Shown: positions 28,762-37,759 of the stretch, one piece after another
Numbering within the stretch: position 1 is the stretch's first letter
How the letters are laid out: every line of letters begins with the position of its first letter
Assembly (NCBI GenBank): GCA_937916515.1
Contig: CALFSX010000065.1
Location: 1-64,000, forward strand
Origin: an uncultured Planctomycetaceae bacterium
Lineage (GTDB): Bacteria > Planctomycetota > Planctomycetia > Planctomycetales > Planctomycetaceae
Direction of reading: 5' to 3'
DNA length: 64,000 nt
Translations under genes and position numbers: made by a program
The notes under the pieces: model-generated
What the model saw: only the letters and a program-made list of their open reading frames with translations
The model's database searches: none
What the model was told of the DNA's origin: nothing

Positions 28762-30090
28762 TCAGGATTCTGATGTTTCCCTAGACAAAGATAGCCTGCA
28801 CCACCCAATGGCACCCAGCACCGAAAGCGGAAACTCCAGTGGCAAACGATACCTCACAGACCCGACAAACACCATATGAACCAGCAAAAACAGCAGCAAA
28901 GGGCCGACCGTGACCAGCAAAACCGCTGAATCACGCGGATGTTTCTTTATCCCCAGATAGACACCGCCAAACAAAGCCAGCCACAAGACAACGCACACAA
29001 CCCAGACCACCCATCCTGACGACTTCGCGAAATTGGGAACGGGGCTCAAACACCGAGCAGTCTTGTTCAAAGCGAGCATCACCGTCCGGCCCGGATTTGC
29101 CGTCGCAAAATCGATCGCCTTTCGCTTGTAGTGTTCGTTCATTTCGAATTCAGACATCGTCGCCATCACGTTGTCATCGTCGAAAAACTGCATATTGCTG
29201 GCACCGTCAGCATTCGGATTCAGACCATCATACATGCTGGGCCCCGACCAAAGAGACGTAAAAACAAGGTGCCCAGTAGCTTCAAAATTGCGAACCGCCC
29301 AGGGCAGCATCACCAGAATGCATCCAATCACCATAACACCGCTCGCCAAAATACGAACAGCGAATGGCGCGGTCAATGTTCGAGTTCGCTCAATCGCCAA
29401 TGCAGCAAGGACCGCAACACCCAGCCATGGCAGAAATCCAGGCCTGACCATGACTGTCACACCAATGGTGGCACCGACACACGCTGCCTTGAACAGTGCT
29501 CTTCTAAGCTTAAACGTCTGATCAGCTGAACTGCCGCGAAGCTGCTGCAATAGCCGGAACAACGCAAGCAGGCTCATCAACATCCAAAACGCGAAGTACG
29601 TTTCAGAAAGAATCAGAACGCTGTTACCAACGTGAACAGGATTGATGGCAACGAACGCTGCCGCCCAAAATCCCGCGCGTTCAGAACTTGCTTCCGTTCC
29701 AAGTCGAAAGGTCAACCAACAACAGGCTGTCCCAATGATGGCCAGTACAATTCTTGCCGCCAATATATTGTTACCAAAAACACAAATGGAAACCGACAAC
29801 AATAGCGGAAATCCGGGCACGCGCAGAACATACCTGGGCGGAGTATGAATGGCATAGTCGTCGCCGGCACAAATCTTTTCCGCCAAAGCCCAATAACCAT
29901 TTGCGTCGCCTTCGATCAGGAACTGTCGTCCAGCGTTTGTGGCGTAGTCATCCACAGCCACCGCCGCAACCAGTCGCAGCAACAGGGCAACGACAATCAG
30001 AATCCGCATGCGACTGCGCCAAATACAATTCTGAGTCTTTGTGGCAGCAACTTCCGCTCGTGCATCCAAATCGTTATCGCTTGTCAACAT
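28762..30090 (-). CDS. GT39/ArnT-like integral membrane glycosyltransferase
   Basis: Protein of 442 residues with roughly ten membrane helices. The first luminal loop holds an acidic pair (VAVDDYATNAG, then the GDANGYWALAE region). The RVPGFPLLLS segment and AFWAAAFVAINPVHVGNSVLILSE-type helices are usual for the dolichyl/undecaprenyl-phosphate-mannose glycosyltransferase (GT39/PMT-like) superfamily. It would transfer a sugar from a lipid carrier on the outer face of the membrane. The assignment is at superfamily level; donor and acceptor are unknown. The start codon lies inside the end of the sulfatase gene (17-nt overlap). A later ATG just before MRILIVV (30009) is possible. Confidence 0.8.
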   Translation of the reverse strand: MLTSDNDLDARAEVAATKTQNCIWRSRMRILIVVALLLRLVAAVAVDDYATNAGRQFLIEGDANGYWALAEKICAGDDYAIHTPPRYVLRVPGFPLLLSVSICVFGNNILAARIVLAIIGTACCWLTFRLGTEASSERAGFWAAAFVAINPVHVGNSVLILSETYFAFWMLMSLLALFRLLQQLRGSSADQTFKLRRALFKAACVGATIGVTVMVRPGFLPWLGVAVLAALAIERTRTLTAPFAVRILASGVMVIGCILVMLPWAVRNFEATGHLVFTSLWSGPSMYDGLNPNADGASNMQFFDDDNVMATMSEFEMNEHYKRKAIDFATANPGRTVMLALNKTARCLSPVPNFAKSSGWVVWVVCVVLWLALFGGVYLGIKKHPRDSAVLLVTVGPLLLFLLVHMVFVGSVRYRLPLEFPLSVLGAIGWCRLSLSRETSES

Positions 30091-31441
30091 TGGCTTCCCA
30101 TGTGTTATGAAGTGCTTCCAGTTCCTTCACAACTTCCGGATATTGCGATGCAAGATTTTCGAGCTCGTGGATCGAGTCGCCAAGGTTGACCAGAAAACGT
30201 GAGTCGTCATCCGTCAGTGGTGCCATGTTGCTGGTATCGTTAGGATTGCCGATCAATTTCCAATCACCTTTCCGAACAGCCCACTGAGCACCTCGTTTCC
30301 CTTTGCCTGACTGCCAGTGAAACACATCATGCGGAGTTGATGCACTGCCATCGCGAATGATGCCGGTTAGATCCTTCCCATCAAATGTACGCTCGCCAGC
30401 GTCTAAACCGCAGGCGGAAATCAATGTTGGCAGCCAATCGCAACCAGTCGCCATTTGATGTCGAACTTCTGCGGCTGGAAACTTGCCCGGCCACGAAACA
30501 ATCGCGGGAACTCGAATTCCGCCTTCAAACAAACTGAACTTCGCTCCACGATAAGGTCCCGCACTTCCGCCGCCGCCAAACGTTCTTTCTTCTGTGCTAT
30601 GACCGTGATCCGACTGAAAAATCACGATCGTGTCTTCCCGCAACCCCAGCGTTTTAAGGTGAGAAAGTACTCGGCCAACAATCTCATCCGTTGTGGAAAC
30701 AAAAGCGGCGTACATTCGTCTGGGAGCATCCAGATGTGCGTAGTGCTTCCGCCATTTGTCCGATGCCTGCAGTGGATAATGAGGAGTATTCAAAGCCCAA
30801 TACAGCATGAACGGTCGTTCTTTATGCTGATCAATAAAGCGAATGGCGTCGGCTGCCATCATGTCCGGAAAGTACTCACCATCATGAAACACTTCCGTTC
30901 CATTGCGCCAAAGGTCGTGCCGATTGGGGCCGTTCCAATAGAAAAAGTGAGAATAGTTGTCGATGCAGCCTCCCATGTGACCGAACGATTCAGAGAATCC
31001 CTGCCCATTGGGCATCGTGTCTGGCGTATAGCCAAGGTGCCACTTTCCGACGTGCCCGGAAACGTAACCGTTTTCCGTAAACACTTCGCCAACTGTCGCC
31101 GTCGCCGCTGGCATGCCGCCGATTCCGGAGCTTGATGAAACGTTTCCCGGCACGCCAGCACGTTGAGGATATAAGCCTGTGATGAATGCAGCTCGAGATG
31201 GCGAACACACGGGAGCCGCTGCATAAAACTGAGTGAATCGAACTCCAGTTGCTGCCAAAGCATCCAGTTCTGGAGTCGTCAAGTCAGATGCGCCACAGCA
31301 ATTCAGATCGACGCTCCCCAGGTCGTCAGCCAGAATCATAATGACGTTGGGTCGACGTTCTTCGGCAGACACATTGCTGCACGTCGACGCAATACTGCAG
31401 GCATACACAATCAGGCAGCAAATTCGAAGACAGTAGCTCAT
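30074..31441 (-). CDS. Secreted sulfatase (arylsulfatase family)
   Basis: Protein of 455 residues with a signal peptide (about 1-26). The metal-binding ILADDLG (ends about residue 42) and the C79-S-P-S-R motif are intact; C79 is the residue converted to formylglycine. GKWHLGY, the HGHSTEE segment with its likely metal-binding Asp-His, and YRGAKFSLFEGGIRVP are also present. The type S1 sulfatase removes sulfate esters, typically from algal polysaccharides in this phylum. An AGGGGA-like ribosome site precedes ATG 31441. The membrane glycosyltransferase gene overlaps its 3' end. Substrate unknown. Confidence 0.95.
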   Translation of the reverse strand: MSYCLRICCLIVYACSIASTCSNVSAEERRPNVIMILADDLGSVDLNCCGASDLTTPELDALAATGVRFTQFYAAAPVCSPSRAAFITGLYPQRAGVPGNVSSSSGIGGMPAATATVGEVFTENGYVSGHVGKWHLGYTPDTMPNGQGFSESFGHMGGCIDNYSHFFYWNGPNRHDLWRNGTEVFHDGEYFPDMMAADAIRFIDQHKERPFMLYWALNTPHYPLQASDKWRKHYAHLDAPRRMYAAFVSTTDEIVGRVLSHLKTLGLREDTIVIFQSDHGHSTEERTFGGGGSAGPYRGAKFSLFEGGIRVPAIVSWPGKFPAAEVRHQMATGCDWLPTLISACGLDAGERTFDGKDLTGIIRDGSASTPHDVFHWQSGKGKRGAQWAVRKGDWKLIGNPNDTSNMAPLTDDDSRFLVNLGDSIHELENLASQYPEVVKELEALHNTWEANVDKR

Positions 31442-31497
31442 CCTGCAAATCCCCTAAACAAAACACGCGGGCGACAAATCCAGACAAAACGCAAACA

Positions 31498-32031
31498 TCA
31501 GCCGTGCACTGACTTCAGATCTTCTTCTTCCATCACACCAATAAACGGCAGGTGACGGTATTCGTCGTTGTAATCCAGACCATAGCCGACCACAAACTCA
31601 TCGGGAATCTTGAAACCATAGTAATCTGGTTCAATGGACACTTCCGTACGTGCCGTCTTCCACAACAGTACTGCCGACTTCACGCTGTTCGGCTGAAACT
31701 CTTTGACGGCTTCAAACAAACCCACCATCGTGTTACCTGTGTCGAAGATATCATCCAAAACCACAACATCGCGTCCCTTAAGATCCGGAACCAGAGCACT
31801 GTTGATTTTCAGTGTTCCCGGTGACGTGCGAGTGCCACCGTAACTGGCCGCCTGAATCAACGCCACTCGCAGCGGCACTGAGGTGGCTCGAATCAGATCT
31901 GCCAACAAAACAATACTCCCAGTCAGCACTCCCAAAATGGTCAGTGGCTTTCCCGAATATTCTTCAGACAACGTCGCCCCGAGCTCTTTTACGCGTTCGC
32001 TGATTTCCGATTCTGTGATTAAAGTCTTCAT
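31498..32031 (-). CDS. hpt: Hypoxanthine phosphoribosyltransferase
   Basis: Protein of 177 residues. It salvages hypoxanthine (and usually guanine) to IMP/GMP using PRPP. The PRPP-binding motif VVVLDDIFDTGNT (about 89-101) is complete. The early GVLTGSIVLLADLIR and the C-terminal FVVGYGLDYNDEYRHLPFIG match the family closely. Length is normal. It is divergently arranged with thiL; the 145 nt between their starts must hold both promoters. A GAGA-type ribosome site lies 5 nt before the start. Confidence 0.96.
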   Translation of the reverse strand: MKTLITESEISERVKELGATLSEEYSGKPLTILGVLTGSIVLLADLIRATSVPLRVALIQAASYGGTRTSPGTLKINSALVPDLKGRDVVVLDDIFDTGNTMVGLFEAVKEFQPNSVKSAVLLWKTARTEVSIEPDYYGFKIPDEFVVGYGLDYNDEYRHLPFIGVMEEEDLKSVHG

Positions 32032-32176
32032 TGATTCTCGCTGAGTTCCTGTCGCTGGAAAACCTTGTCAATTGAGTGCGAAGAGTACGCCGATTGTCAA
32101 AGAATTCCAATTCAGCAGATACAATTACACCAGCAGTTTCACCGACCAACATCCTTCCGCAAGCTTTAAACCATCC

Positions 32177-33094
32177 ATGTCATCGGAGCGAGAATTTATT
32201 CGCCAGCTGCAGAACCGCTTTCAAAATCGGTTCCCAGTCACAGTGGGAATCGGAGACGACGGTGCTGTCATTGATGTTGAACGGGAAACAGAGCAGGTCA
32301 TTGTCACCGACCTGCTGCTGGATGGAGTTCACTTCGACCTTGCAAACACTTCCCCGGAAATGGCCGGACGAAAAGCAGTCGCCGTTAATCTCAGCGACCT
32401 TGCCGCCATGGCGTGTCGCCCCACAGCCGCTTTCGTTTCGATAGCCATTCCTCATAACCTTAGCGAAACAGAAACGTTCCTGAATCGTCTGTACGACGGC
32501 ATGGAAGATTTAGCACGCCAGTACGAATTCACCATCGCTGGAGGCGACACAAATCGATGGAACGGCCCGTTTGCGATCAACGTATGCCTGACCGGAATTC
32601 CGTTCGCAAAAACTGCGATGCTAAGATCCAGCGCCAGACCAGGAGACAGCCTGTTTGTCACCGGTCCGTTGGGAGGCAGCCTTCCCAGCGGACGCCATCT
32701 ATCTTTCGAACCACGCTTAAACGCGGCCAACTGGCTGGCCACCAACACCAACATCCACGCGATGATGGACATCAGCGATGGGCTCAGCATTGACCTGAAT
32801 CGCATGATGGAAGCCAGCGGCACAGGCGCCATCATTACCGCAGCAAATATCCCGATTCACTCAGACGTGTCCTTGTCACTTCCCGCACGAACTCGTTTGG
32901 ATCACGCCCTGAACGACGGTGAAGACTTTGAACTACTGATTGCCGCACCCAACTTCCCGGAAGTTACGCCATTCCCTGAAGACATAACAATAATAAAAAT
33001 CGGTGAAGTCACTCACGACCGCGGCCAGTGCCAAATACGATCAAGCGACGGAAAAATCGAAGTCCTGCCCGAAAAAGGGTGGCAGCACCTGTAA
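32177..33094 (+). CDS. thiL: Thiamine-monophosphate kinase
   Basis: Protein of 305 residues that phosphorylates thiamine phosphate to thiamine diphosphate, the cofactor used by AceE. Motifs are EREFIRQL at the N-terminus, VGIGDDGAVI (metal/ATP site), LLDGVHFDL, GRKAVAVNLSDLAAM, TIAGGDTNRW and the C-terminal DISDGLSIDL and HALNDGEDFELL. The start at ATG 32177 gives the normal family N-terminus; the frame is open from a TTG at 32072, but those extra 35 residues do not fit. No TPP riboswitch was recognised upstream. Confidence 0.95.
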   Translation: MSSEREFIRQLQNRFQNRFPVTVGIGDDGAVIDVERETEQVIVTDLLLDGVHFDLANTSPEMAGRKAVAVNLSDLAAMACRPTAAFVSIAIPHNLSETETFLNRLYDGMEDLARQYEFTIAGGDTNRWNGPFAINVCLTGIPFAKTAMLRSSARPGDSLFVTGPLGGSLPSGRHLSFEPRLNAANWLATNTNIHAMMDISDGLSIDLNRMMEASGTGAIITAANIPIHSDVSLSLPARTRLDHALNDGEDFELLIAAPNFPEVTPFPEDITIIKIGEVTHDRGQCQIRSSDGKIEVLPEKGWQHL

Positions 33095-33193
33095 ACGCTT
33101 AACTGCAGAGATGTGCCGCTAATACATTTTTTTTACAGCTTCTGAACAACCTCGGCCGGACTTCAAACAGCGAACTCAGCAAAGCCAACACCA

Positions 33194-34015
33194 TCAGCCA
33201 CCGGACTTTGATGCCCCAGCATTCTCTTTTCTTGACTCGCCTCGTAGCTTAAAGACGGCAAACAACTCGCTCACCACCATTCCGGCAATAATGCTGCCGA
33301 CCATGATCGCCCAGAACATCCACGGCGGTGCCTGCTCAAGACCGCTTTTCAGATTCATACCAAACACACTGGCCATCGCGGTTAACGGAAGAAACACAGT
33401 CGCCATGGTGTTAAGCCGGTGAGTTGTCTTTTCGACAGATCGCGAGTGAATCGCCTGCAGTTCTCCCTGGCGAGCAATATGGAAGTCCAGCGAATTGCGA
33501 GCATCTTCCTGAAGCAGTTCGCAACTACGAGCAACGTCGCTGGCATGGTCTAAAAACTTCTGCAACTCTGATTCCGCATCAGAATCATCAATCGTTGAAT
33601 GAGCCTTCGCGAGCGTATCTGTAAAATTCCGAATCGCGCGGTTCAGAGGACCAACGCGTTCAAGAACATGAAACTTTTGGGTGGCACTCACCGCAGTGTC
33701 ATGAGTCAAACTTAGAGCATCAACAGCGTCGTCGTACTCTTCAATCATGCCCTCCAGCACAGGTTTCGGCTGGCCGCGTTCTGAACAACGCCAATCGCCA
33801 CCAGGCGGTCTCCAAAAATAGACGCTTTCACGATGCTTCAACTTTGCTACGGGAGCCTTATGGAGCACCAGTACCAAATGCCCGTCGGCCACAATCTCTC
33901 GTTGACGCCCCGGGCGATCGCCGATATGAACACGAATATCCAAAGGAATATCCCAGCCTGCTGGCAACTTCATCAGCCATTCTCCCACCAAGTCGAATCC
34001 AGTGTGACACACCAT
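33194..34015 (-). CDS. CorA-like divalent cation transporter
   Basis: Protein of 273 residues from the chosen start. A soluble cytoplasmic region with long helices (about 80-205) is followed by two C-terminal membrane helices. The first ends in FGMNL, corresponding to the CorA signature GMN at the pore mouth. The family forms pentamers that carry Mg2+, Co2+ or Zn2+. The start is uncertain: in-frame ATG codons lie at 34075, 34045 and 34015, and a TTG at 34090. None has a clear ribosome site, and 34015 gives the best fit to the soluble domain. Direction of transport and metal cannot be read here. Confidence 0.82.
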   Translation of the reverse strand: MVCHTGFDLVGEWLMKLPAGWDIPLDIRVHIGDRPGRQREIVADGHLVLVLHKAPVAKLKHRESVYFWRPPGGDWRCSERGQPKPVLEGMIEEYDDAVDALSLTHDTAVSATQKFHVLERVGPLNRAIRNFTDTLAKAHSTIDDSDAESELQKFLDHASDVARSCELLQEDARNSLDFHIARQGELQAIHSRSVEKTTHRLNTMATVFLPLTAMASVFGMNLKSGLEQAPPWMFWAIMVGSIIAGMVVSELFAVFKLRGESRKENAGASKSGG

Positions 34016-34269
34016 GTGCCCGCCTGATCCGCGAATTCCCAACATCAAAACGAACGTTGCCCGCGAATAGATCATCCAAATTTCAGACAATCAAAGCAAC
34101 TAAACACTTCGACATAAACAGCTGATAAGAAACGACTTAGCAGACCGACACAGCAGTTTTCCTTTGCGATAAACAGCGCCAGGTTAAGATTCGGCTCGTA
34201 CGCAGGGCTTCTCCGCCGGAGCGTGAACATTGCCGGCAACATTGCACCCGCAAATCACCTGATCGCGAT

Positions 34270-34941
34270 TCAATAGCATTGCAAGCTGCGCAGAACTTCT
34301 CGAAATCGCAAGAACGTATCCAGCAACTTCTTCGGCGCCGCGGCCTGCCCGAGTCGTAACAGAATCCGATCAGATTCCACCAACAGTTCACCAGTCATCT
34401 GGGGGATGGTCAGACTACACCAGGTTCCAGATCGATCGTACTGCACCACAACGTTACCTTCGTCCTGATCTTCGATGGTGTCGATCAGCGTTTCGATATG
34501 AATGGAATTCGGCGGACTCACTTCAATCGAATTAAACAGCATCCCAAACACAGACGTAAACGCAGGGCTCAGCAGCACATCCTGACCACAAAAATTTGTC
34601 ACCTGACTGCGAATTACGGCCGTCCCAGGATCATCAGAAGACATCGCCGCAACCACTCGATAATCAAACAAGGGTGTTACAATTGCGCCGAACCCGTCGG
34701 ACGGATCCTGCACTCTTAAATCAACGCGTTTGAACTTGAAGTGACGACGAAACTCAGCAAATCGAACGTCAAGGTCTGCTCCAATATCACCTTCTGCAAT
34801 CCGCCGCACAAAGGCCTGAGTGTGTTCGGAATCGTCGCTGGGAACCTGATGCGACTTCTTGAATCCAGCAAGATCGCGCACCTGCAATTGTCTCTCGCAC
34901 AACAGGACGATATTGGTAACCGGTTCGTTCGGCATTTCCAT
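34270..34941 (-). CDS. Hypothetical protein, no family recognised
   Basis: Protein of 223 residues from ATG 34941; the frame is open back to a TTG at 35028. It is soluble with no signal peptide, contains alternating beta-like segments (NIVLLCERQLQVRD; GAIVTPLFDYRVVAAM; VVVQYDRSGTWCSLTIP), and ends in an Arg/Leu-rich helix. The codon pattern resembles its neighbours and the frame stays open for more than 750 nt, which argues for a real gene. There is no clear ribosome site. It lies between the CorA-like gene (same strand) and an RluA-family gene (opposite strand). Function unknown. Confidence 0.6.
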   Translation of the reverse strand: MEMPNEPVTNIVLLCERQLQVRDLAGFKKSHQVPSDDSEHTQAFVRRIAEGDIGADLDVRFAEFRRHFKFKRVDLRVQDPSDGFGAIVTPLFDYRVVAAMSSDDPGTAVIRSQVTNFCGQDVLLSPAFTSVFGMLFNSIEVSPPNSIHIETLIDTIEDQDEGNVVVQYDRSGTWCSLTIPQMTGELLVESDRILLRLGQAAAPKKLLDTFLRFREVLRSLQCY

Positions 34942-35281
34942 GCCGGTGATGATTGCAGAGCCTGAAATGCTGACGTTTCCTACAAACTGCGAGTTAAAAA
35001 CCAAGACGTTGAAACGTGAATTCTGCAAGGAGCAGGGCAGTAGCGTGTCCGAACAAAATCACAGAGCGGAATGTTAGAAGCACTCGAACCAGGCCGCAAT
35101 TCGCAGAGTTCTTCAGCTGGGCAATCCGCACAATTTTTTTCGTTCCATCGCCCATATCGCCCTCAACAATTCATTGCCTAATCGAACGCAGAAGACTGGC
35201 CCTGGCAATTGCGGGGCAAGAAAGCTCAAAACAACAACGATAGCGAATTACGTCTGCGACGTATAGAATCGGATCATCGCC

Positions 35282-36325
35282 GTGTGCACCATCAAAACAC
35301 GGTCCTCAATCCTTCTCACACTCGAAGTCGCAGAAATCCCTACGTCTTCCGAAGCTACTGTGCCAGAGCTTACGTTCACTGTTGAGCCGTATTTATCCGG
35401 GGTTCGAGTTGATTCGTTCCTGGCACGACACCTGCGCAACTACACCTCATGGCGACTGCATCGCATGGTGACCGAAGGGCTGGTCAAGGTTGACCAGATG
35501 CCCGCTGATGCCACTCAGCGGCTTTTTCGAGATCAGGTTGTCACTATTCAATTGGTCGAACCACCAGACAAGCTTCTTCAACCAGACTGCGTTCCGCTAA
35601 GTATTGTGTACGAAGATCCCTGGCTGCTGGTGATCGACAAGCAGGTTGGAATTGTCGCACATCCGGTCGGCGAATTTCAGGACGGAACGCTATCCAACGC
35701 AATTCAACATCACCTGGATCGGCACACCACAGCCAAAGGGCTGCTGCGCCCCGGTGTCGTTCATAGGCTTGACCGCATGACCAGCGGGCTCATCGTTGTC
35801 ACCAAAGAGCATCTATCGCACAGAATACTATCAATCGATTTTCAGGAAGGGCGAACTCAAAAGTCTTACCTTGCATTGGTGCAGGGCCACCCCACCTTTT
35901 CAAAGCTTGTCGTCGATCAGCCGATCGGCATGCACCCGAAAGGCAACAGTGTATTAATGTCGTCTCGCCCAAACGCACGTAAACCTCGTCCGGCCAGAAC
36001 AGACGTGACAACAGTGGAACGAATGTTGAATTGCAGCCTCGTTGAATGCACTTTACACACCGGCCGCAATCATCAAATTCGAGTTCACATGGCGGACATC
36101 GGACACCCTGTTCTGGGTGACGAATACTACGACATCAACGGCACAATCAAAAACGCAGCTCGCCTGAAAGGCAGCGAGCCAACCAGCGACCGGCACGCAC
36201 TGCATGCCAGCCGACTGGGCTTTCAACACCCAATTCTGAGCGTATGGATGGAATTTCGATCGAAACCACCGCAGGATTTCTGGACTCTGCAACTGCTGGC
36301 TACACCGGCATCGAAGAACGAATAA
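35282..36325 (+). CDS. RluA-family 23S/tRNA pseudouridine synthase
   Basis: Protein of 347 residues. An S4 RNA-binding domain (about 33-95: VRVDSFLARHLRNYTSWRLHRMVTEGLVKV) precedes the catalytic domain with HRLDRMTSGL, whose Asp is the nucleophile. LLVIDKQVGIVAHPV, GRNHQIRVHMADIGHPVLGDEYY and the closing FQHPI segment are typical of RluA/RluC/RluD enzymes. The exact target uridine is not determined by sequence alone. The listed start is a GTG; another start slightly downstream cannot be excluded, because the S4 domain begins only at about residue 33. Its 3' end overlaps the convergent gene by 26 nt. Confidence 0.92.
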   Translation: MCTIKTRSSILLTLEVAEIPTSSEATVPELTFTVEPYLSGVRVDSFLARHLRNYTSWRLHRMVTEGLVKVDQMPADATQRLFRDQVVTIQLVEPPDKLLQPDCVPLSIVYEDPWLLVIDKQVGIVAHPVGEFQDGTLSNAIQHHLDRHTTAKGLLRPGVVHRLDRMTSGLIVVTKEHLSHRILSIDFQEGRTQKSYLALVQGHPTFSKLVVDQPIGMHPKGNSVLMSSRPNARKPRPARTDVTTVERMLNCSLVECTLHTGRNHQIRVHMADIGHPVLGDEYYDINGTIKNAARLKGSEPTSDRHALHASRLGFQHPILSVWMEFRSKPPQDFWTLQLLATPASKNE

Positions 36326-37295
36326 ACGCATCCAGCATGTGTGGTCGCCTTGTGGATCGAAGAATTCTGTTCATCACCCGTTCAGCCTGCACCGATGCGT
36401 GCAACGATGAATCCGGAGAAAAGCCCACAACTTCGCCAACACCAAAGACTCCCGCGCACCATGTCTCAAAGTGGCTGGCACACCATAGCTGACCGTTTTC
36501 GTCGGGCTCAACATTGATCGCTGACAAATTCAAGTGATCAGTAAACCCCACAACTCGACGACAATCAACGACGTCAGAATGCATGTCTGCAAACTGAGAA
36601 CCCAGATTGGGAAGCCCAACATCTGCCGGATGATGTCCGATTTGAACTCCCGCTGCGGCAGCCAATTCCAACATCACAGAATCGCGATCTTCTCTCGCTA
36701 CGTGACGAGTCGCAACACCAAACAAACTGGTCAACGCTGCCAGGCCCGCTCCAAAGTTTCCGCCCCCGACAATACAAACCGAAGTCGGCAGTGCCTGTCC
36801 AAGAAACAATGATTCAGGACGATGGAATGGCACAAGTCCGACCGGGCGATGCATGGCCGTTCGGCGAACCCCCGTACCAATCACAATATTGTCAACGTGA
36901 AACGTATCTGCGCCACACTGTAAAGCTTTGCCCCCACCTGACGCATGTTGTGCACAAAAGTGGGCCTCACCCAACACGACATCAACGCCAGCGGATTTAA
37001 GGACATCAATTCTGTCCAATATTTCTGCAGCAATAGAACGTGCCACTAACGTCTGCAACAGTCGAGGAGTCGCTGACTTCTGAAACATGCGACTTCGCCG
37101 AGGCGTACGATCGACAAGCAGGTTCGAAACCAGCCTTCGCAAAGCCTGGCCAACCAGCCACGATGAATGCCGAGTGACCGGCAAAAACGCGACGGTTCTT
37201 TTGCCGGACGCCGCTGCCAGACAAAGTGTTTCAAACGCTGCTTCGTCATTTCCAATGACTGCAAGTTCGTGGTTCATGGTCGTTATCCGGAACAT
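36300..37295 (-). CDS. SthA/disulfide-reductase-like protein lacking redox cysteines
   Basis: Protein of 331 residues related to soluble pyridine nucleotide transhydrogenase (SthA) and other flavoprotein disulfide reductases. The central NAD(P)-binding motif VCIVGGGNFGAG is intact, and the segment FGVGEVVGFSPDSSLHASVQAERV matches the AVGDVIG region of SthA. Missing are the N-terminal FAD GxGxxG (here VIGNDEAAFE), the CxxxxC redox pair, and the C-terminal dimerisation domain (family length about 465). A degenerate paralog with a binding or regulatory role is likely. The start at 37295 has AAGGCGGA upstream; ATG 37277 is possible. It overlaps the convergent RluA-family gene by 26 nt. Confidence 0.75.
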   Translation of the reverse strand: MFRITTMNHELAVIGNDEAAFETLCLAAASGKRTVAFLPVTRHSSWLVGQALRRLVSNLLVDRTPRRSRMFQKSATPRLLQTLVARSIAAEILDRIDVLKSAGVDVVLGEAHFCAQHASGGGKALQCGADTFHVDNIVIGTGVRRTAMHRPVGLVPFHRPESLFLGQALPTSVCIVGGGNFGAGLAALTSLFGVATRHVAREDRDSVMLELAAAAGVQIGHHPADVGLPNLGSQFADMHSDVVDCRRVVGFTDHLNLSAINVEPDENGQLWCASHFETWCAGVFGVGEVVGFSPDSSLHASVQAERVMNRILRSTRRPHMLDAFIRSSMPV

Positions 37296-37759
37296 CTGTC
37301 CGCCTTTTCATCAAAGTCACCAGCAGTGTGCGAGATAAAATCAATCCGACTTACGATGGCACACCAGGTAAATTGATCGGCAGTCTGCCAGTTCCACATT
37401 ATGGGCAAACAGAATAGAACAGGAAAACTGCGGGGTAGGCTGTCGGTTAAGCTGACAGTGACGATTAACGCGATCCTGTTGGATCGGCGATCACCCGCTC
37501 GTCCCTCGATGTTGAGAATACTAAGCAATTCTCTTTCCAGCTGATGCACTTGGGCCACTTCACCCAAATCGACGTAAGGTGGAGTAACTCAAACCGTGCC
37601 GCATTCGGCCTGAATCGTCAAAGTCGGCAAATTTGCGTATATTTCGTAATCTGCACAAGCCGTTCCGGCGTTTCGCCGGAGGTATTGGCCGTCACGTGGC
37701 ATGGTTTTGAAATCCGATTTCAGCGGCCAAATTTTCCTCAATTGGGAGGTCTTGCTTAA
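37296..37759. other. Divergent promoter region between the SthA-like gene and hflK
   Basis: A 464-nt non-coding stretch. Small inverted pairs are present: CTGTC/GACAG at 37440-37458 and GAGAAT/ATTCTC at 37514-37533, the latter followed by TTT. Near its end GGGAGG (37744-37749) is the hflK ribosome site. No gene was found. Confidence 0.5.

Noticed and set aside
32032-32176. TPP riboswitch upstream of thiL
   Set aside because: The 145-nt gap does not show the conserved TPP riboswitch motifs.
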